DNA from: Ananas comosus
Lineage: Eukaryota > Streptophyta > Magnoliopsida > Poales > Bromeliaceae
NCBI RefSeq assembly: GCF_001540865.1
Contig: NW_017893344.1
Span: forward strand, 45,827-109,826
DNA length: 64,000 bases
Direction of reading: 5' to 3'
The first letter of the stretch is position 1. Each line of letters begins with the position of its first letter. The notes under the pieces are model-generated. The model was not told the DNA's origin. It saw nothing but the letters and a program-made list of their open reading frames with translations, and searched no databases. The translations under genes and the position numbers were made by a program. Of the stretch, positions 10,979-21,878 are shown piece by piece.

Positions 10979-12611
10979 TGTAAGGAAGTGAATTCTTGAA
11001 ATCTGAGAGTTGGACTTCGTCCAAGATCGACTAATTGTCGAGTGGGTAGGCTTTGGAGGAGCTAAGGATGTCCAAAACATAAAAAGTACTTTGGAGTCGA
11101 GTCCGCGAGAGCAAATGATACAAAATCTGCACTTGGCAGATTCTGCTCTCGGGGACCGGCCCCTGGCGGCGGGGACCGGTTGCCGTAAGTAGGAATTCTC
11201 GCAGAGGGGAGGTTTGCGCAAAACTGCTCTTGGGGACCGGTCCCTGGTGGGAGGGACCGGTTCCCATAGCTGAGGGTTGCGGCAGGCGCCCGATGCAACC
11301 GGTCTCTCGGGCAAGGACCGGTCCTCCACGGTCCGGTCTCTCTAGCAAGGACCGGTTCCCGTACGCGTGTTGCGGGGAATTGCTCTCGGGGACCGATCCT
11401 CCCGTTGAGGGACCGGTCTCTCCACGCGAAAATTGCCCAGGCAGGGCAGGTTGAGAGAAGTAAAGTGGAGGGGCTTTTATGCAAAATGCCATGAGTTGAG
11501 GGGTATAGAGGGACTGAGCCTTCTCCTCTCTCTCATTCTCACCCTCACTCTCACTCTCTCTCTCTCTCACTAAGCTCTTTCTCTCTCTCCCTCTCTTGAG
11601 CAAAGTAGAATGAGAAGAAAAAGATGGAGAAGAAGAAGGAAAGAAAGGTGGAGAAGAAAAAGGAGATCAAGGAGAAGGCCTTGGACACCTTCACCTCCCT
11701 CTCCTCTCTCCTTTGGTGTAGCTTAAGAGATAAGCTCTTGAACCCTAACAATGGTAGAACCTAGGGTTTTGGATTTCTAGCTTTAGAAATGGGTCAAATG
11801 GAACCCTAGCATGATTAGTTGATACTTTAAGCTAGAATCTAGGGATTTATTGGTGGTTTGCTATAGGTGCAAACCTAGGGTTCCAAATTGGGGTCTTTGA
11901 TAAATGATGAGATTGATCTCATTTGATAGCTTATAAACCTAATTGATAGGTGTCTAAACGCGGGGGCGAAGTCGGATTTTCGATTCGTCGGACGGGTGAA
12001 AAGCTATCGGCGAAATATAGCTGATTGAGCACCATTTTGGACCAAGGAGGCCGAGATCTCGTCGTAACGTTCGTTGGGAAGCGTTTCTAGAACCTTCGTA
12101 CTATCGAAAGGTGGGGGTGTCATCCCGAAGCAACCGAGCCCTTTTCTAGAACCTTCGTACCATCAAAAGGAGGCCGAGACCGCGGCAAGGGCATTGCGCC
12201 CGACCAGTGAGGATTATTGGTAGAGTAGTAACTTTCCTTTTGCATTAGCACACCTATGTATTTGAGAGAGATTCATATAGGTGAGGACTTTGGAGAGCTA
12301 TGTACTTGATGAGCATGTATTCATTTTGGGAAAGAAAATGTAATTGTATAAAAAATGCAAATGTAATGTAATAGTTAGTAGTTCTCTCTTTATTTCACTT
12401 GTGTATCTTGTGGATTACTTGCTCTTCGTTGTTGGCACTATTTGTGCCCCGTTGATCGTATATGTATGAATTTAATTTTCCTGGGTAAATTCTTGTACAT
12501 TATCAGGTTGTGAGCCTTAGGCGGGTAGAGGAGTTGCTGCCCGTTCGGCGTCCGTTCGCCGCGCCCAAACCGTGCCAAATTGGTAGGGGTTTCGAGTGGG
12601 GGGGCGTGACA
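10979..12611 (+). mobile_element. Solo LTR A1 with TSD CAGCC
   Basis: It starts TGTAAGGAAGTG, ends GGGGCGTGACA, is 1633 bp long and is flanked by the perfect duplication CAGCC at 10974-10978 and 12612-12616. The B1 sequence rejoins exactly across it. It holds a GGGACCGGTCCC-type dyad cluster (11151-11422), a CT-rich start region (11521-11600) and a degenerate donor (GAG/ATAAGC near 11736, where relatives have GTAAGC). Solo LTRs arise by recombination between the two LTRs of a full element. Confidence 0.92.
11151..11422. promoter_or_regulatory. GGGACCGGTCCC-type dyad cluster in A1
   Basis: At least eight matches to the GGACCGGTCC dyad or close variants occur in 272 bp, often preceded by CTCGG. 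The cluster begins about 172 bp from the LTR start. Families J, K and M have the same type at the same position. Confidence 0.5.
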
Positions 12612-12650
12612 CAGCCAGACCCGAGCCTCGGGTTGACAGAAACAGCCATT

Positions 12651-12725
12651 TGTACCAGTACACTTCCGATGTTGTACCGGTACAACCTCTTGTTCCGGTA
12701 CAACTGCAATGTTGTACCGGTACAC
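12651..12725. promoter_or_regulatory. Second part of the B1 dyad cluster
   Basis: TGTACCAGTACA, TGTACCGGTACA, TTCCGGTACAA and TGTACCGGTACA occur in tandem within 75 bp. The cluster is 195 bp from the B1 5' end on the - strand. Confidence 0.5.
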
Positions 12726-12920
12726 TTCTCTGTAGAATGCAACTCGAGGCAGCCAACAATCTTCACTTTAGAGACTTTGGCGCTGAGCTTTAAGCCTCGA
12801 TTTTCGGGATGGGAGCCATAGGTCGGAACACTGTCAACGACCCTCCAGAACATCTGAAAAAATTCGAAACACAAACCAAGCACTCGAACCTCGCAATTTG
12901 CGTAGGTCCAGTGTGTTACA

Positions 12921-13345
12921 CGTAGCTACCCCGCAAACGGTCCTGGGTAAGTGTAGCGGACGTCTCATCACAATGCGGGATTCGGGTGTGAGTCGGGGCT
13001 CAACCTTCGGGTTAGCCGGAATGATTGGGTTATGTAAAGGTAAATGACATGCATCATGAGCATAGTAGTTGCTATTACTTGTTTACCTTACCTGTTTATT
13101 TTTCATATTGTTGAGGGATAGTAGCATGCTAGATGTTTATATATCGCTAACACTTTTCTACTTATGCCTGCTTAGATCTAGTGGAAAAATCGACGGCATC
13201 GGTAGCCGAACCCACTTGAAACTATTATTAGTTCTCATCCCACTTTGTTGCAGGGCCGAGCACGAGTGGACCGGTCGAGGACTGCGGTAAGGGCATAGCG
13301 CCCTAGGTAGCGGCCTCCTATGCATTAGAGTTATGTACCCCTTTT

Positions 13346-13392
<47 letters not shown>

Positions 13393-13692
13393 TTGAGAGA
13401 CTTGATGTACTTTTGGGTGAGATTGCTATGGATGTATATGTATTACGAGAAGATTTGCAAACCAATGTATGTATGTTAGTGAAAATATGTCAAATTGGTT
13501 GAATGTCAATGTAATAACTTGTTTCTCTCTTGCTCTTACTTGCATGATCATGTATGTCGCTTATGTTTACCTGGGCAACTAGATATACATGTTGATGTTT
13601 GTTGAGCCTTGGGCGGACAGGGGAAACTCTATCCGTTCGGCGTCTGTCGACGCGCCCGCAACCGACCAAATTGGCGGTCGCGGGGTGTGACA
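12921..13692 (+). repeat. LTR tail C (3' end of a + strand LTR)
   Basis: It begins at the B1 edge and ends GGGGTGTGACA at 13692. It follows the element 1 LTR end in outline: the CTAGTGG..CCCACT segment, the AT microsatellite and the U5 hairpin GGACAGGGGAAACTCTATCC at 13615-13634. Its 5' part must lie left of B1 and is not visible. No target duplication could be assigned. Confidence 0.7.
13349..13389. repeat. (TA)n microsatellite
   Basis: About 20 TA units lie inside LTR C. Confidence 0.95.
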
Positions 13693-13968
13693 CTTACTAT
13701 GCAATGATAGAAAGCATGTTAGAGATGAACAGGGACCTATCTTGTGAACCCTACTTGGATTGTGGAATAAATGAGATTTAGCCATTAGATGCATGTTGAT
13801 GTATACTTGTTATAGACAAGGTGAATGAGACTTAGCATTTAAGTGCATGTTAAGATCGATATGAAGCTAAACTTAGTGCATTAAACCTAGTTGAATAACT
13901 AGTACTTGATATTGTGACATTGCATTCGATCTAGGGATCGATAGTTGTACTCCATGTGTTAGACATGA

Positions 13969-16900
13969 TGTCACAGCCCGCGACCACCCGCCTATTTGGC
14001 CGAGGTCGCGGTGCCGCCAGTGCCGAACGGACAGGGTTTCCCCTGTACTGCGGACAGAGTCTCCCCTGTACGTTCAAGGCAACGCAATCAATCCAATACG
14101 AAGGTTTCAACCAGGAACTGATATCAATCAAGATTGCATAATGGAAGGTATCAACAACATAACACATCCTATATTATTACAGCATTCTCATTCACACATT
14201 CTTTTTACATCTCAATTCTCATTCTTTTCCTCCAAATACAATCTTGGTTATTACATCACTTAGATTACAAGTTGAATACATTATGATACATTGTGTTCTT
14301 TCTATTTCCTATACCCCTAAGCAATGTCGACGGGGTACTTCTAGCTCTAGTGTCTAGGGTAGGGCGCTACCTACGGAGCTATGCCATTTCCTCGCGCCGC
14401 CGGGCCGCTCTCGTGCGAATCTATAACACCCCAAAACAACGTGGGGTGAGAACCAACTCCATGGTTCCCAGTGGGTACGGCCACCCAAGGGAAATGCTCG
14501 ACCGACAGGTTCAAAGGAGGCAACTGCAGGTTAGTTTAATAAATAGATAGATAGATATTTAACTTTGCAATTAATAGGACCATACCTTGCCTCGCAATTG
14601 TAACAATACCATGCTATATGCAACGATGCAATAATGCAACAATGAGAAGTACATCAGTTGATTCTACTTCTATCTCGCTATCTTACTCAGATTCAACTAA
14701 CCTCTAAGACTTCTATTACCTTAGATCTGTATCATTTACTACTAGCCCCTTAAGGTTTCATCTACCTTATCCAAGCTAGCCACCCGACTCGACCTCGAGT
14801 CAATCAACTGCGGCTAAACCGCGCTCTGTCCGGCTCAAGGTGAAGGAACCCTCGCATACACCTTAGCCTTCAATCCACAATCACATCGCCCAACGGGTCG
14901 CCCAGAGCTGCGTACACCCGTGGTCAAGGATCTTTCCGCTGCGGGAGGGGGAACGTTGCCAACACGACCCGCGGCTAAAGACCCCCGATAGGGAGGGGAA
15001 CATTGCCAACTGCCCCCTAGCGATCCATGATTCTGCCAACGGGAGGGGAACCTTGCCAACTGCCCCCGTGGCCTTGAATCCTCCACAAGCTCACTCTCGA
15101 AGTTCGTCCAATGGGAGGGAAACCTTGCCAACTGCCCCCACTGTTTTAGAACTATCGAGTTTACAATCCTAAGATTCCGGAATCTTCTTTTCAAGCCTCT
15201 AGGGTAATCTTAAACCCTATGACATCGACCTATCTAGATCCAATGCACTTTCCATCCTAGGTCTAGCTGACTCTAGGTTTAGCGCCCTTATCACATAACC
15301 TATGTTCTTTAAACTAGGTTAATGCCTCTCTACCTAAATCTTATTACTTCTAGGTTCAATAAAACTAGGACCAATGTTAACCTATGTTTACCAACACTAG
15401 GTTAATGCCACTCGATCTAGCCTAGGTTCATGACACTAGATTCATCGTCATTCTTGTTCATCCTAGGTTCTTGACACTAGGTTCATACTGGACCTATGTT
15501 AATTACACTAAGTTCGGTGCCACTCGATCTAGTTGACCGAACTTGTCCACATCGAGTTTCTATAATCATATATACTCTAGCATGCATTCTATGATGCCGA
15601 CATGCATCTACATTTAACATAGCCTACATTATCAACGTGCATGTTATACATGTATAGCTTTTCTCATCATGTCAATAAGCATTATCCTCTCGCATGCATC
15701 TTCATAATGTTAATACACTATTGTCATCTAACTTGTATTCACATGATGCAATTATGCATTTATCCAACCTTATCTCAAGATGCGAAATGCCCCTAGCATG
15801 TATTTCATTAAGCACATATTTCAACACATTAGTATGCCATTACCGACTAGCATGCATTTACGTAACGCTACTATGTGTATACATTTAGCAATTTCTCATA
15901 ACTCATATAATTAACATTATGTTAACATTCATTTATATGCTCATGTTCTCTAATACATGTCAACATGAATCTCATAATGCTAAATGCCCCTAGCATGTAT
16001 TTCACTAAGCATACATACGAATATGCAAATTACCAACTAGCATGCATTTATACAATGCTAATATGCCCGTATGCACATACATATATGCATCAACAAGAAT
16101 TCATATTTCACTTTGACATGCGGGGCGACCAAGTCGCTTCGGTAAACACAACCCACTTGTTATCGCGTCCCGATTGCTTGTAGTCACTCGCAATCGGCCT
16201 CCCATAGCGCACGCCGCTCGGCTCGACCCAATGCGTGCGCGACCACTGAACGACCCCCGATCCGCGATCCGAAAATTAAAGGTCTTCGGTTTCTTGCTAC
16301 GGTGCTCCAAATCCGTTTCCACGGTTTTTGAACGTCGCCTCGGCCCTCCAGGCGGAAACGAAGCCTAAACGTCTATTTCTTCACAACGGCTCGGCGAATC
16401 GCCGAACCGACTTCGCCAACGCGTTCGTTTACCTAGCAATTAAGTTTACAGAGGGCCAATTGAGATCAAACCCTTATATTTCGAAAAACTCCAATTTGAA
16501 CCCTAGGTTTCATCTATTGTAAAAATATACAATATAAACCTTAGATTCAAGTAGTAAACCATTAGCATCCTAGGATCCCAAAAATACCATTTATAGAGAT
16601 TATAAATAAAGCTCTAAAGATCTACCATGAGAGGGCATCAAAGCTTACCTCTCAAACAAGCTCCAATGGAGAGGAAGAAGACGATAAAGATGAAGATCAA
16701 CTTCCAAGCTTGCTTCTCCACCCAATCCTTCTCTTGATTTCACCTTCAAGAGAGAGAAAGAGAGGGTTTTTCTTCTATGGTTGTAGGTGTGAGGGAGAGG
16801 GAGAGAATGTGTGTGTGCGTGTAGTGGATTCGGCCAAGGATCCGCACACATATGGGGCTGCAACAATTGCAAAAAACCGCCTCTCACACCTATTACAATT

Positions 16901-17437
16901 TGCAGTTTAGCAGTTCGGAACAGTCGGAGCCCTTCTAAATGTCCGTTTGAGCTCAAATTTGACAGGCAGGCTCGGTTTAACGTACTGAGCAAGAATATAT
17001 CTTAAGTTCTCAGTTTCGACTCCGTTTGGTCACCGAAAGCTGTGCCGAACTGTAATCTTTAGCAGATAGCAGTTCGATTTTATTTTCCACCTTCCGGGTG
17101 TCAAAATGAAATGAAACTTTAAATCTAGCCTCATAAAAATATTTCTGGCATATCCTCCAGTTTTCATAATTTTCTGACACTGTGCATTTTCTGCTAATTT
17201 ATCTGCCCCGTTTCATACAGAAAATTCTAAATTTTCTGTTTTCGCTCCGATTTCAACACAGGTCATTCCCAACCTATATTTCACCTCTCTAAATCCAATA
17301 AAATAGTATCTCATACTATTTTTATTTATTTTTACTTTTATATTTAAAATCCGGTATGTTACATTCCACAGCAACCTCACCGGAACCATTTAAATGTACA
17401 CCGTAACTTCATAGTTTTAGAAGTCCGGTACCTTACA
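13969..17437 (-). mobile_element. Solo LTR D1 with TSD CATGA
   Basis: The + strand reads TGTCACAGCC at 13969 and CTTACA at 17437, flanked by CATGA at 13964-13968 and 17438-17442; length 3469 bp. On its own strand it begins TGTAAGGTACCGG. A second LTR-start-like TGTAACATACCGG lies 74 bp further in and aligns with the start of D2 (38373). It holds a donor-like GAG/GTAAGC (- strand, near 16648), the hairpin ACAGGG-tttc-CCCTGT (14031-14046) and degenerate tandem repeats at 14940-15140. Confidence 0.9.
14940..15140. repeat. Degenerate minisatellite in D1
   Basis: There are four copies of a unit containing GGGAGGGGAACCTTGCCAAC, spaced about 55-75 bp. Families F (44090-44240) and G (55190-55410) have different tandem repeats at the matching LTR position. 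Confidence 0.7.
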
Positions 17438-18503
17438 CATGAGGGAATGAGATTTTAACGCCTTTGGGCGAATGATAAGAAGGACAATTGCATGTAACAT
17501 TAATTGAATGAAATCACTTGCATGATAATAATACTTCTACTCCATGTAGTGGGGGACTTGGTAGAAAAGTATATGCATGACATGCATCATGAACCTTTTA
17601 AACATCTTATGATACCTTTGCATACGGCATAAGACAATGACCCCTTCGTTATAGTGGGATAAAGTGTTGTGAACCCTTATTGGAGACTTGAACAAACAGT
17701 GGACTATCCTAGATAGAATGATGACAAGTTTTACGTGCTCATGAACCAGTGACTGTTGCTTGACATGGTAAATATGAACGTCATATAGTGACACTTGATT
17801 TAGTATATGACTAAACCTTAACAATGTGATACTATATTGGACCTTTGGATCGTTGGTGTTTATTTCATGTTTTAGACATGATGACCGAGGGTTGGATACT
17901 ATTGATCATGCTTGCTTGCCATTGTGCTCATTTGCACATGCTTGTGAGGGTCGCTCCCTACAAGCCGACACTCCGGAAATAGCCTACGCGACATAAGCTA
18001 GCCCGTGCGAGATTGGGTGCCGAAATGGGATGCCGTGGGGGAGGCTCATTCCTAGAGGGAGAATATTGACTACTATGGGGCCATTAGGCACAGCGCAAGC
18101 CGGACTACACTTGTGTAGACCTATGGCGAGATTGAATATTGACACCTAAAGTATAATGTGGAACCACTATTAGATAGTGCATATTAGTTGGACTTGTGGA
18201 CATGCATGATAGTGCATACTACTTGGACTTTATGTTAGTCATTCATGACATCGACAACTCTAGTGGTAGTATTACCTACACCTATGTTGATTAGTATAGA
18301 TGCATGGATAGAATAGCAACGAAAAGCAAAATTTAGTCCTTATAGCATTATGGAAAGGATGAACATGCATGTAAATCAGTATTGACATATAGTTGATTAT
18401 GTGAGAATAGAACATCATGTACATGATAGTAAATCTTTTGGTTAAGGCATGACTTATTAATTAAATTGTTTAAATTACTTGCTGTTCATATGTTGCTTAC
18501 TTA

Positions 18504-18588
18504 TGTCACGCCCCGGGACCACTACCAATTTGGTCCGGTTCGGGCGTGTTGAACAGGCGCCGAACAGACAGCACCCCTCCAGTCTGCC
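18504..18588 (-). repeat. LTR end fragment (family A-like), cut by J
   Basis: It starts TGTCACGCCCCGGGACC and carries ACCACTACCAATTTGG, as in A2 at 51691-51740. Only 85 bp remain before LTR J begins. Confidence 0.6.
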
Positions 18589-18757
18589 TGTAACACACCA
18601 CATCCCTCTTAAATCACGTCGAGTTCCGTCAACACGAGCAGAACGCGAAATTGAACGGGTTAAAGCGGACCCATGGTGCATTGGAGTTCTTAAACGGAGC
18701 AAAAAGGGACCCGGAGAGCAAATTTGGAAATCTGGCTAAGTCCCAGATTTTGAGCCC

Positions 18758-18980
18758 TCGGGGACTGGTCCCTGAAGGAGAGACCGGTCCCCGTGCGCGT
18801 AGCCTGCCAGGAAATCCTGAGGCAACCGGTCCTTGGTGGTAAGACCGGTCCTCGGGAGACCGGTCCCTGGAGGGGCAGACTGGTCCCCCGCTGCGCAACA
18901 GCCGAAAACTCGAAAATTTGGCTAAGTCCTGGAAAACCCCCGTTCGGGAACCGGTCCCTGGTTAGGGAAACCGGTCCCCG
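18758..18980. promoter_or_regulatory. GGACCGGTCC dyad cluster in LTR J
   Basis: About eight dyads or near-dyads (GGACTGGTCC, GACCGGTCC, AACCGGTCC) start 169 bp from the LTR 5' end. Confidence 0.5.
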
Positions 18981-19037
18981 AAGGTGAAAAATGCCCAGTC
19001 TGGCCAGTTCAAGAGAAAACAAGTGGAGGGGCCTAAG

Positions 19038-19251
19038 TACAATTGTTACAACACTATATATGGTTCATCCCCTCTCTCCCACAGCCATTTCCACCCTTCT
19101 CACCCATTTCCTCTCTTTCTCTCTCTAGAACTCATGCTCTAGGGCTTGGAGAAGAAGAAGAAGAAGTGAAGAGGAGAAGGATTTGGAGGCTTTGGAGGGT
19201 TCTACAAGCTCTCCTACAAGAAGGACTTGGAGGAGCTAGGGCTAAGGTGAG
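19038..19251 (+). promoter_or_regulatory. Core promoter region and splice donor in LTR J
   Basis: ACAATTGTTACAACAC is followed by the TATA-like TATATATGG (19055-19063), a CT-rich run ending CTCTCTAGAA, and AAG/GTGAGT with GT at 19247. This is the clearest TATA box among the LTRs here. The roles are inferred. Confidence 0.45.
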
Positions 19252-21024
19252 TTTTTGGTAGAAATGAGCCTAGGGTTTGGATTTTGGCTTAGAAGATGGG
19301 AGCTTTGTGCTCCCTAGTGGCTTTAAAGGCTCTTTTGAGCCATGAATACCATGGTACCCATGAGAGCTCAAGGTGCTCTCATGGTGAATCCTTGGAAGTG
19401 GTGTTTGGAGCCCTAGGGTTGGTACCAAAGGTCTAGAAACCTTACTAGGATACTTCTCAGATGATCCTAAGCTATTGTTTGCTTAGGGTTGGGATCGATT
19501 CATGGAGAAACCCTAAACGACATTGTTAGGGCTTGGAAATCGGGGCTTTTGCCCTAGGATTTTTCGGGGATGAATTGACCCCGTAAAAACCTAATTGGGG
19601 GTGTCCTAAACGCGTGGGACATCTTCGTTTAACATTGCGAAAATAATAGGGTATAGTTCATATACAAAAAGACCTAATATGACACTATTTTGATGATAGG
19701 GTGCGGAATCGGCTTTCGTAAAGTGCGGGAGCCCTCGTAATCTACACCCACACAACCAATAGAGGTGGGGGGTGCACGCCGGAATCGTTGGATTCCCCTC
19801 TATGTCTGTTTTCTTTATTCTTGAGCATATATGTTCTATATATACCCATTCATGCATAGTAGGGTAGTTACATGTGGAACTTGGTTTGACTTCATTTATA
19901 TGCTTCTAACGTAGTTGAACATAGAGGATGATAGAACCAAAATGGACATGTGTGATTGGACCCTCAAATTGTGTGAATGTGAGAATGGACTTGAACAATA
20001 GAAAACAAGGGTGACATTGACATAGAAACAAGATTTGCATTGAGAAATGAACCGTTGAATATAGTTTAACCCATTTTGACATCGTCAAAAGTAAAGCCAT
20101 GAGAGTGGCAAGAATGAATAGGTAGAGACCTATCGTGACATTGGCATTGTGACTAGTGGCTATGAGTCCTCAAGTTGAGGATTAGATCGATACTCACATT
20201 TCGTCTTGGCTTGAGGGAGGTCGCTCCCCCTCGAGCAGTGCGCTCCGAAGTTGGTCACCACTGGGCGTGGTAAAGTCCCACCAGTTGACGGTCCCTAGGG
20301 AGGTTCGAGTCCCCCGTTATTAAGGGATTTTGGGTTGTGAGTTATTGGGGTTAACAGAGTTAACCAGTAAGATTGGGTAAGAGCCAAAGTTTCATTATGA
20401 TTGGAGCATGCATGCATTTCCAGTATCGCACTGAAATTATATGTCCACTAACTTCTTTCTTGGAGGCATAGTATTAGTTGCATTAGTACTGGTTACTTTT
20501 CTTCCTTTGAAATACTTATGCCTGGATGGACCTAGTGGGTAAGTCGGCGAGGTCGGATGCCGAGCCCACTGGGAACTTCGTTGTAGTTCTCACACCACTA
20601 ACCCTACAGATCCTAGCACGAGCGGGGTGGCGGAGGACCGAGGCAAGGGTTTAGCGCCGTAGGTAGCGGCCACCGGAGTAGCATTACATTTTGTAGTCAT
20701 TTCCCTTTTGGTGTACATGTAGCAGCTTTATTTTGTTGAATTAGAGATGTAAAGTTGTAAGCAATCATGTATTTGGTGGGTAACTAAATGTAAAAGATAT
20801 GATGGTTGAATGGAATGTAATAGCTTTGTTTACTTGAATTTGGTTTAAATGAAATCAAATATCATGGGTGATGTATAATTAGCTTAGTGCTTTCGCTTCT
20901 GTTGTTGCTTGCCCTCGTGCATGCCTTGTATTATATATGCAATTCTCTTGTTGATTGCCTATTTATACATGTTGTTAGAGCCTTGGGCGGACAGGGGAGG
21001 CTCTGTCCGTTCGGCGTCTGTTGA

Positions 21025-21877
21025 TGTAATATACCGAGAATTCGGAAAATAAGTATCGAATTTGGTCAAATTGACTAAAGTGCGAGGATGGAACACTTCG
21101 GAAAGTCCGTAGGTGCTAAAATGATTAAAAGTGAGTTACGGGAGGTTTTCGAGAGCTAAAGAATCAAATTCTGCAAAACTGCAGATTTTCAGCTCTCGGG
21201 GACCGGTCCCTGGTGGGAGAGATCGGTCCCCGACGCGTATGAAATGAGACAGCCGAAAAATCGGCTAAGTCCTGAGAAAGTAGCTCTCGGGAACCGGTCC
21301 ATGTCCGAGAAACCGGTCCCCGAGAGACCGGTCCCCCAAGGAGAGACCGGTTGCACTGCGCGCAGCAGCTTTGGTTGCGCTAGGACGACCTTCGGGAACC
21401 GGTCCCTAAAGGAGAGACCGGTCCCCGGCTGCGCGAACTGCCCAGTTCGGGCAGTGTATTAAAGTAAAAGTTGAGGGGTTTAGCTGCAATTTTGCAACCC
21501 ATAGAGATATGTATGGGGACAAATGAGGTATTTCTCTCATTTCTCATCCCCTCCCACTCTCATAACTCTTTCTCTCTCTAGAAGACAAAGAAGGAGAAGA
21601 AGAAGAGAAGGAAAGGAAGGAAAAGAAGGAGAAGAAGAAGGAGAAGAAGAAGAAGAAGTGAAGAAACTCCCTCTCCTTCACCTCTAGCTTGAAGAAAGGG
21701 AAAACTTTGAGGTAAGCTTTAACCCTAACCATGCTAAAGCCCTAAAATGGGAACTATGTGACCTAGAGATGGTTTTTGTAGAATGTTTAGAGTCTTTGAA
21801 GCTTTTCTTTTGCTTCTTTTGAGATCAAGACCATGTGCTTGGTGTGTGTGGTAAAGCTTGAAGGAGAGCTCTATCAC
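21025..21877 (+). repeat. LTR K (+), truncated by gap
   Basis: It starts TGTAATATACCGAG inside the end of J. It carries a GGGACCGGTCCC cluster at 21197-21426 (172 bp from the start), GA-rich sequence at 21590-21660 and a donor-like GAG/GTAAGC with GT at 21712. It stops at the single N at 21878. Confidence 0.7.
21197..21426. promoter_or_regulatory. GGGACCGGTCCC dyad cluster in LTR K
   Basis: Dyads at 21198-21209 and several later ones, ending near 21426, are separated by 15-60 bp. Confidence 0.5.
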
Positions 21878-21878
21878 N
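21878..21878. other. Single-N assembly joint
   Basis: The + strand LTR K stops and a - strand LTR (M) begins in its middle here, so this N marks a junction of unknown size. Confidence 0.8.

Larger units (their letters stand above)
8837..12920 (-). repeat. Family-B LTR (B1), reverse orientation, interrupted by solo LTR A1
   Basis: It matches B2 (51860-54523) and B3 (34630-37222) end to end once A1 (10979-12611) is removed. Its 5' end on the - strand is TGTAACACACTGGACC at 12920. The other end should read TGTCACGCC but is irregular at 8832-8850, where element 1 abuts. It holds TGTACCGGTACA dyads at 10930-10961 and 12651-12725, now split by A1, and a donor-like GAG/GTTAG near 10621 on the - strand. 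No internal coding region lies beside it, so it is a solo or truncated LTR. Confidence 0.75.
13693..18503 (+). repeat. B-like LTR fragment I (+), interrupted by D1
   Basis: The pieces 13693-13968 and 17438-18503 join across D1. The segment 17900-18120 (CTTGCTTGCCATTGTGC, then GCTTGTGAGGGTCGC) is the reverse complement of B1 at about 9600-9790, so this is mid-LTR sequence of the B/H family. Neither end of this LTR is seen: the left side meets LTR C and the right side the reverse LTR start at 18504. No gene is visible in it. Confidence 0.65.
18589..21024 (+). repeat. LTR J (+), 3' end cut by K
   Basis: It begins TGTAACACACCACATC at 18589 and runs to the U5 hairpin (GGACAG..CTGTCC, 20989-21008), where LTR K interrupts it 16 bases later. 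It holds a GGACCGGTCC dyad cluster (18758-18980), a CAATTGTTACAACA box with TATATATGG (19038-19063), a CT-rich start region and a donor-like AAG/GTGAGT at 19244-19251. Positions 19970-20360 are nearly the same as 40140-40570 in D2. Confidence 0.75.

Noticed and set aside
12503..12883. Reading frames over the dyad clusters (CTGT and YRYT repeats in translation)
   Set aside because: They only reflect repeated TGTACCGGTACA in each frame and are not shared in phase between families.
17351..17363. CCGGTATGTTACA as the end of LTR D1
   Set aside because: The flanks there do not match (CATGA against TTCCA), whereas the edge at 17437 gives a perfect CATGA duplication. The inner signal is kept as a finding about a chimeric start.
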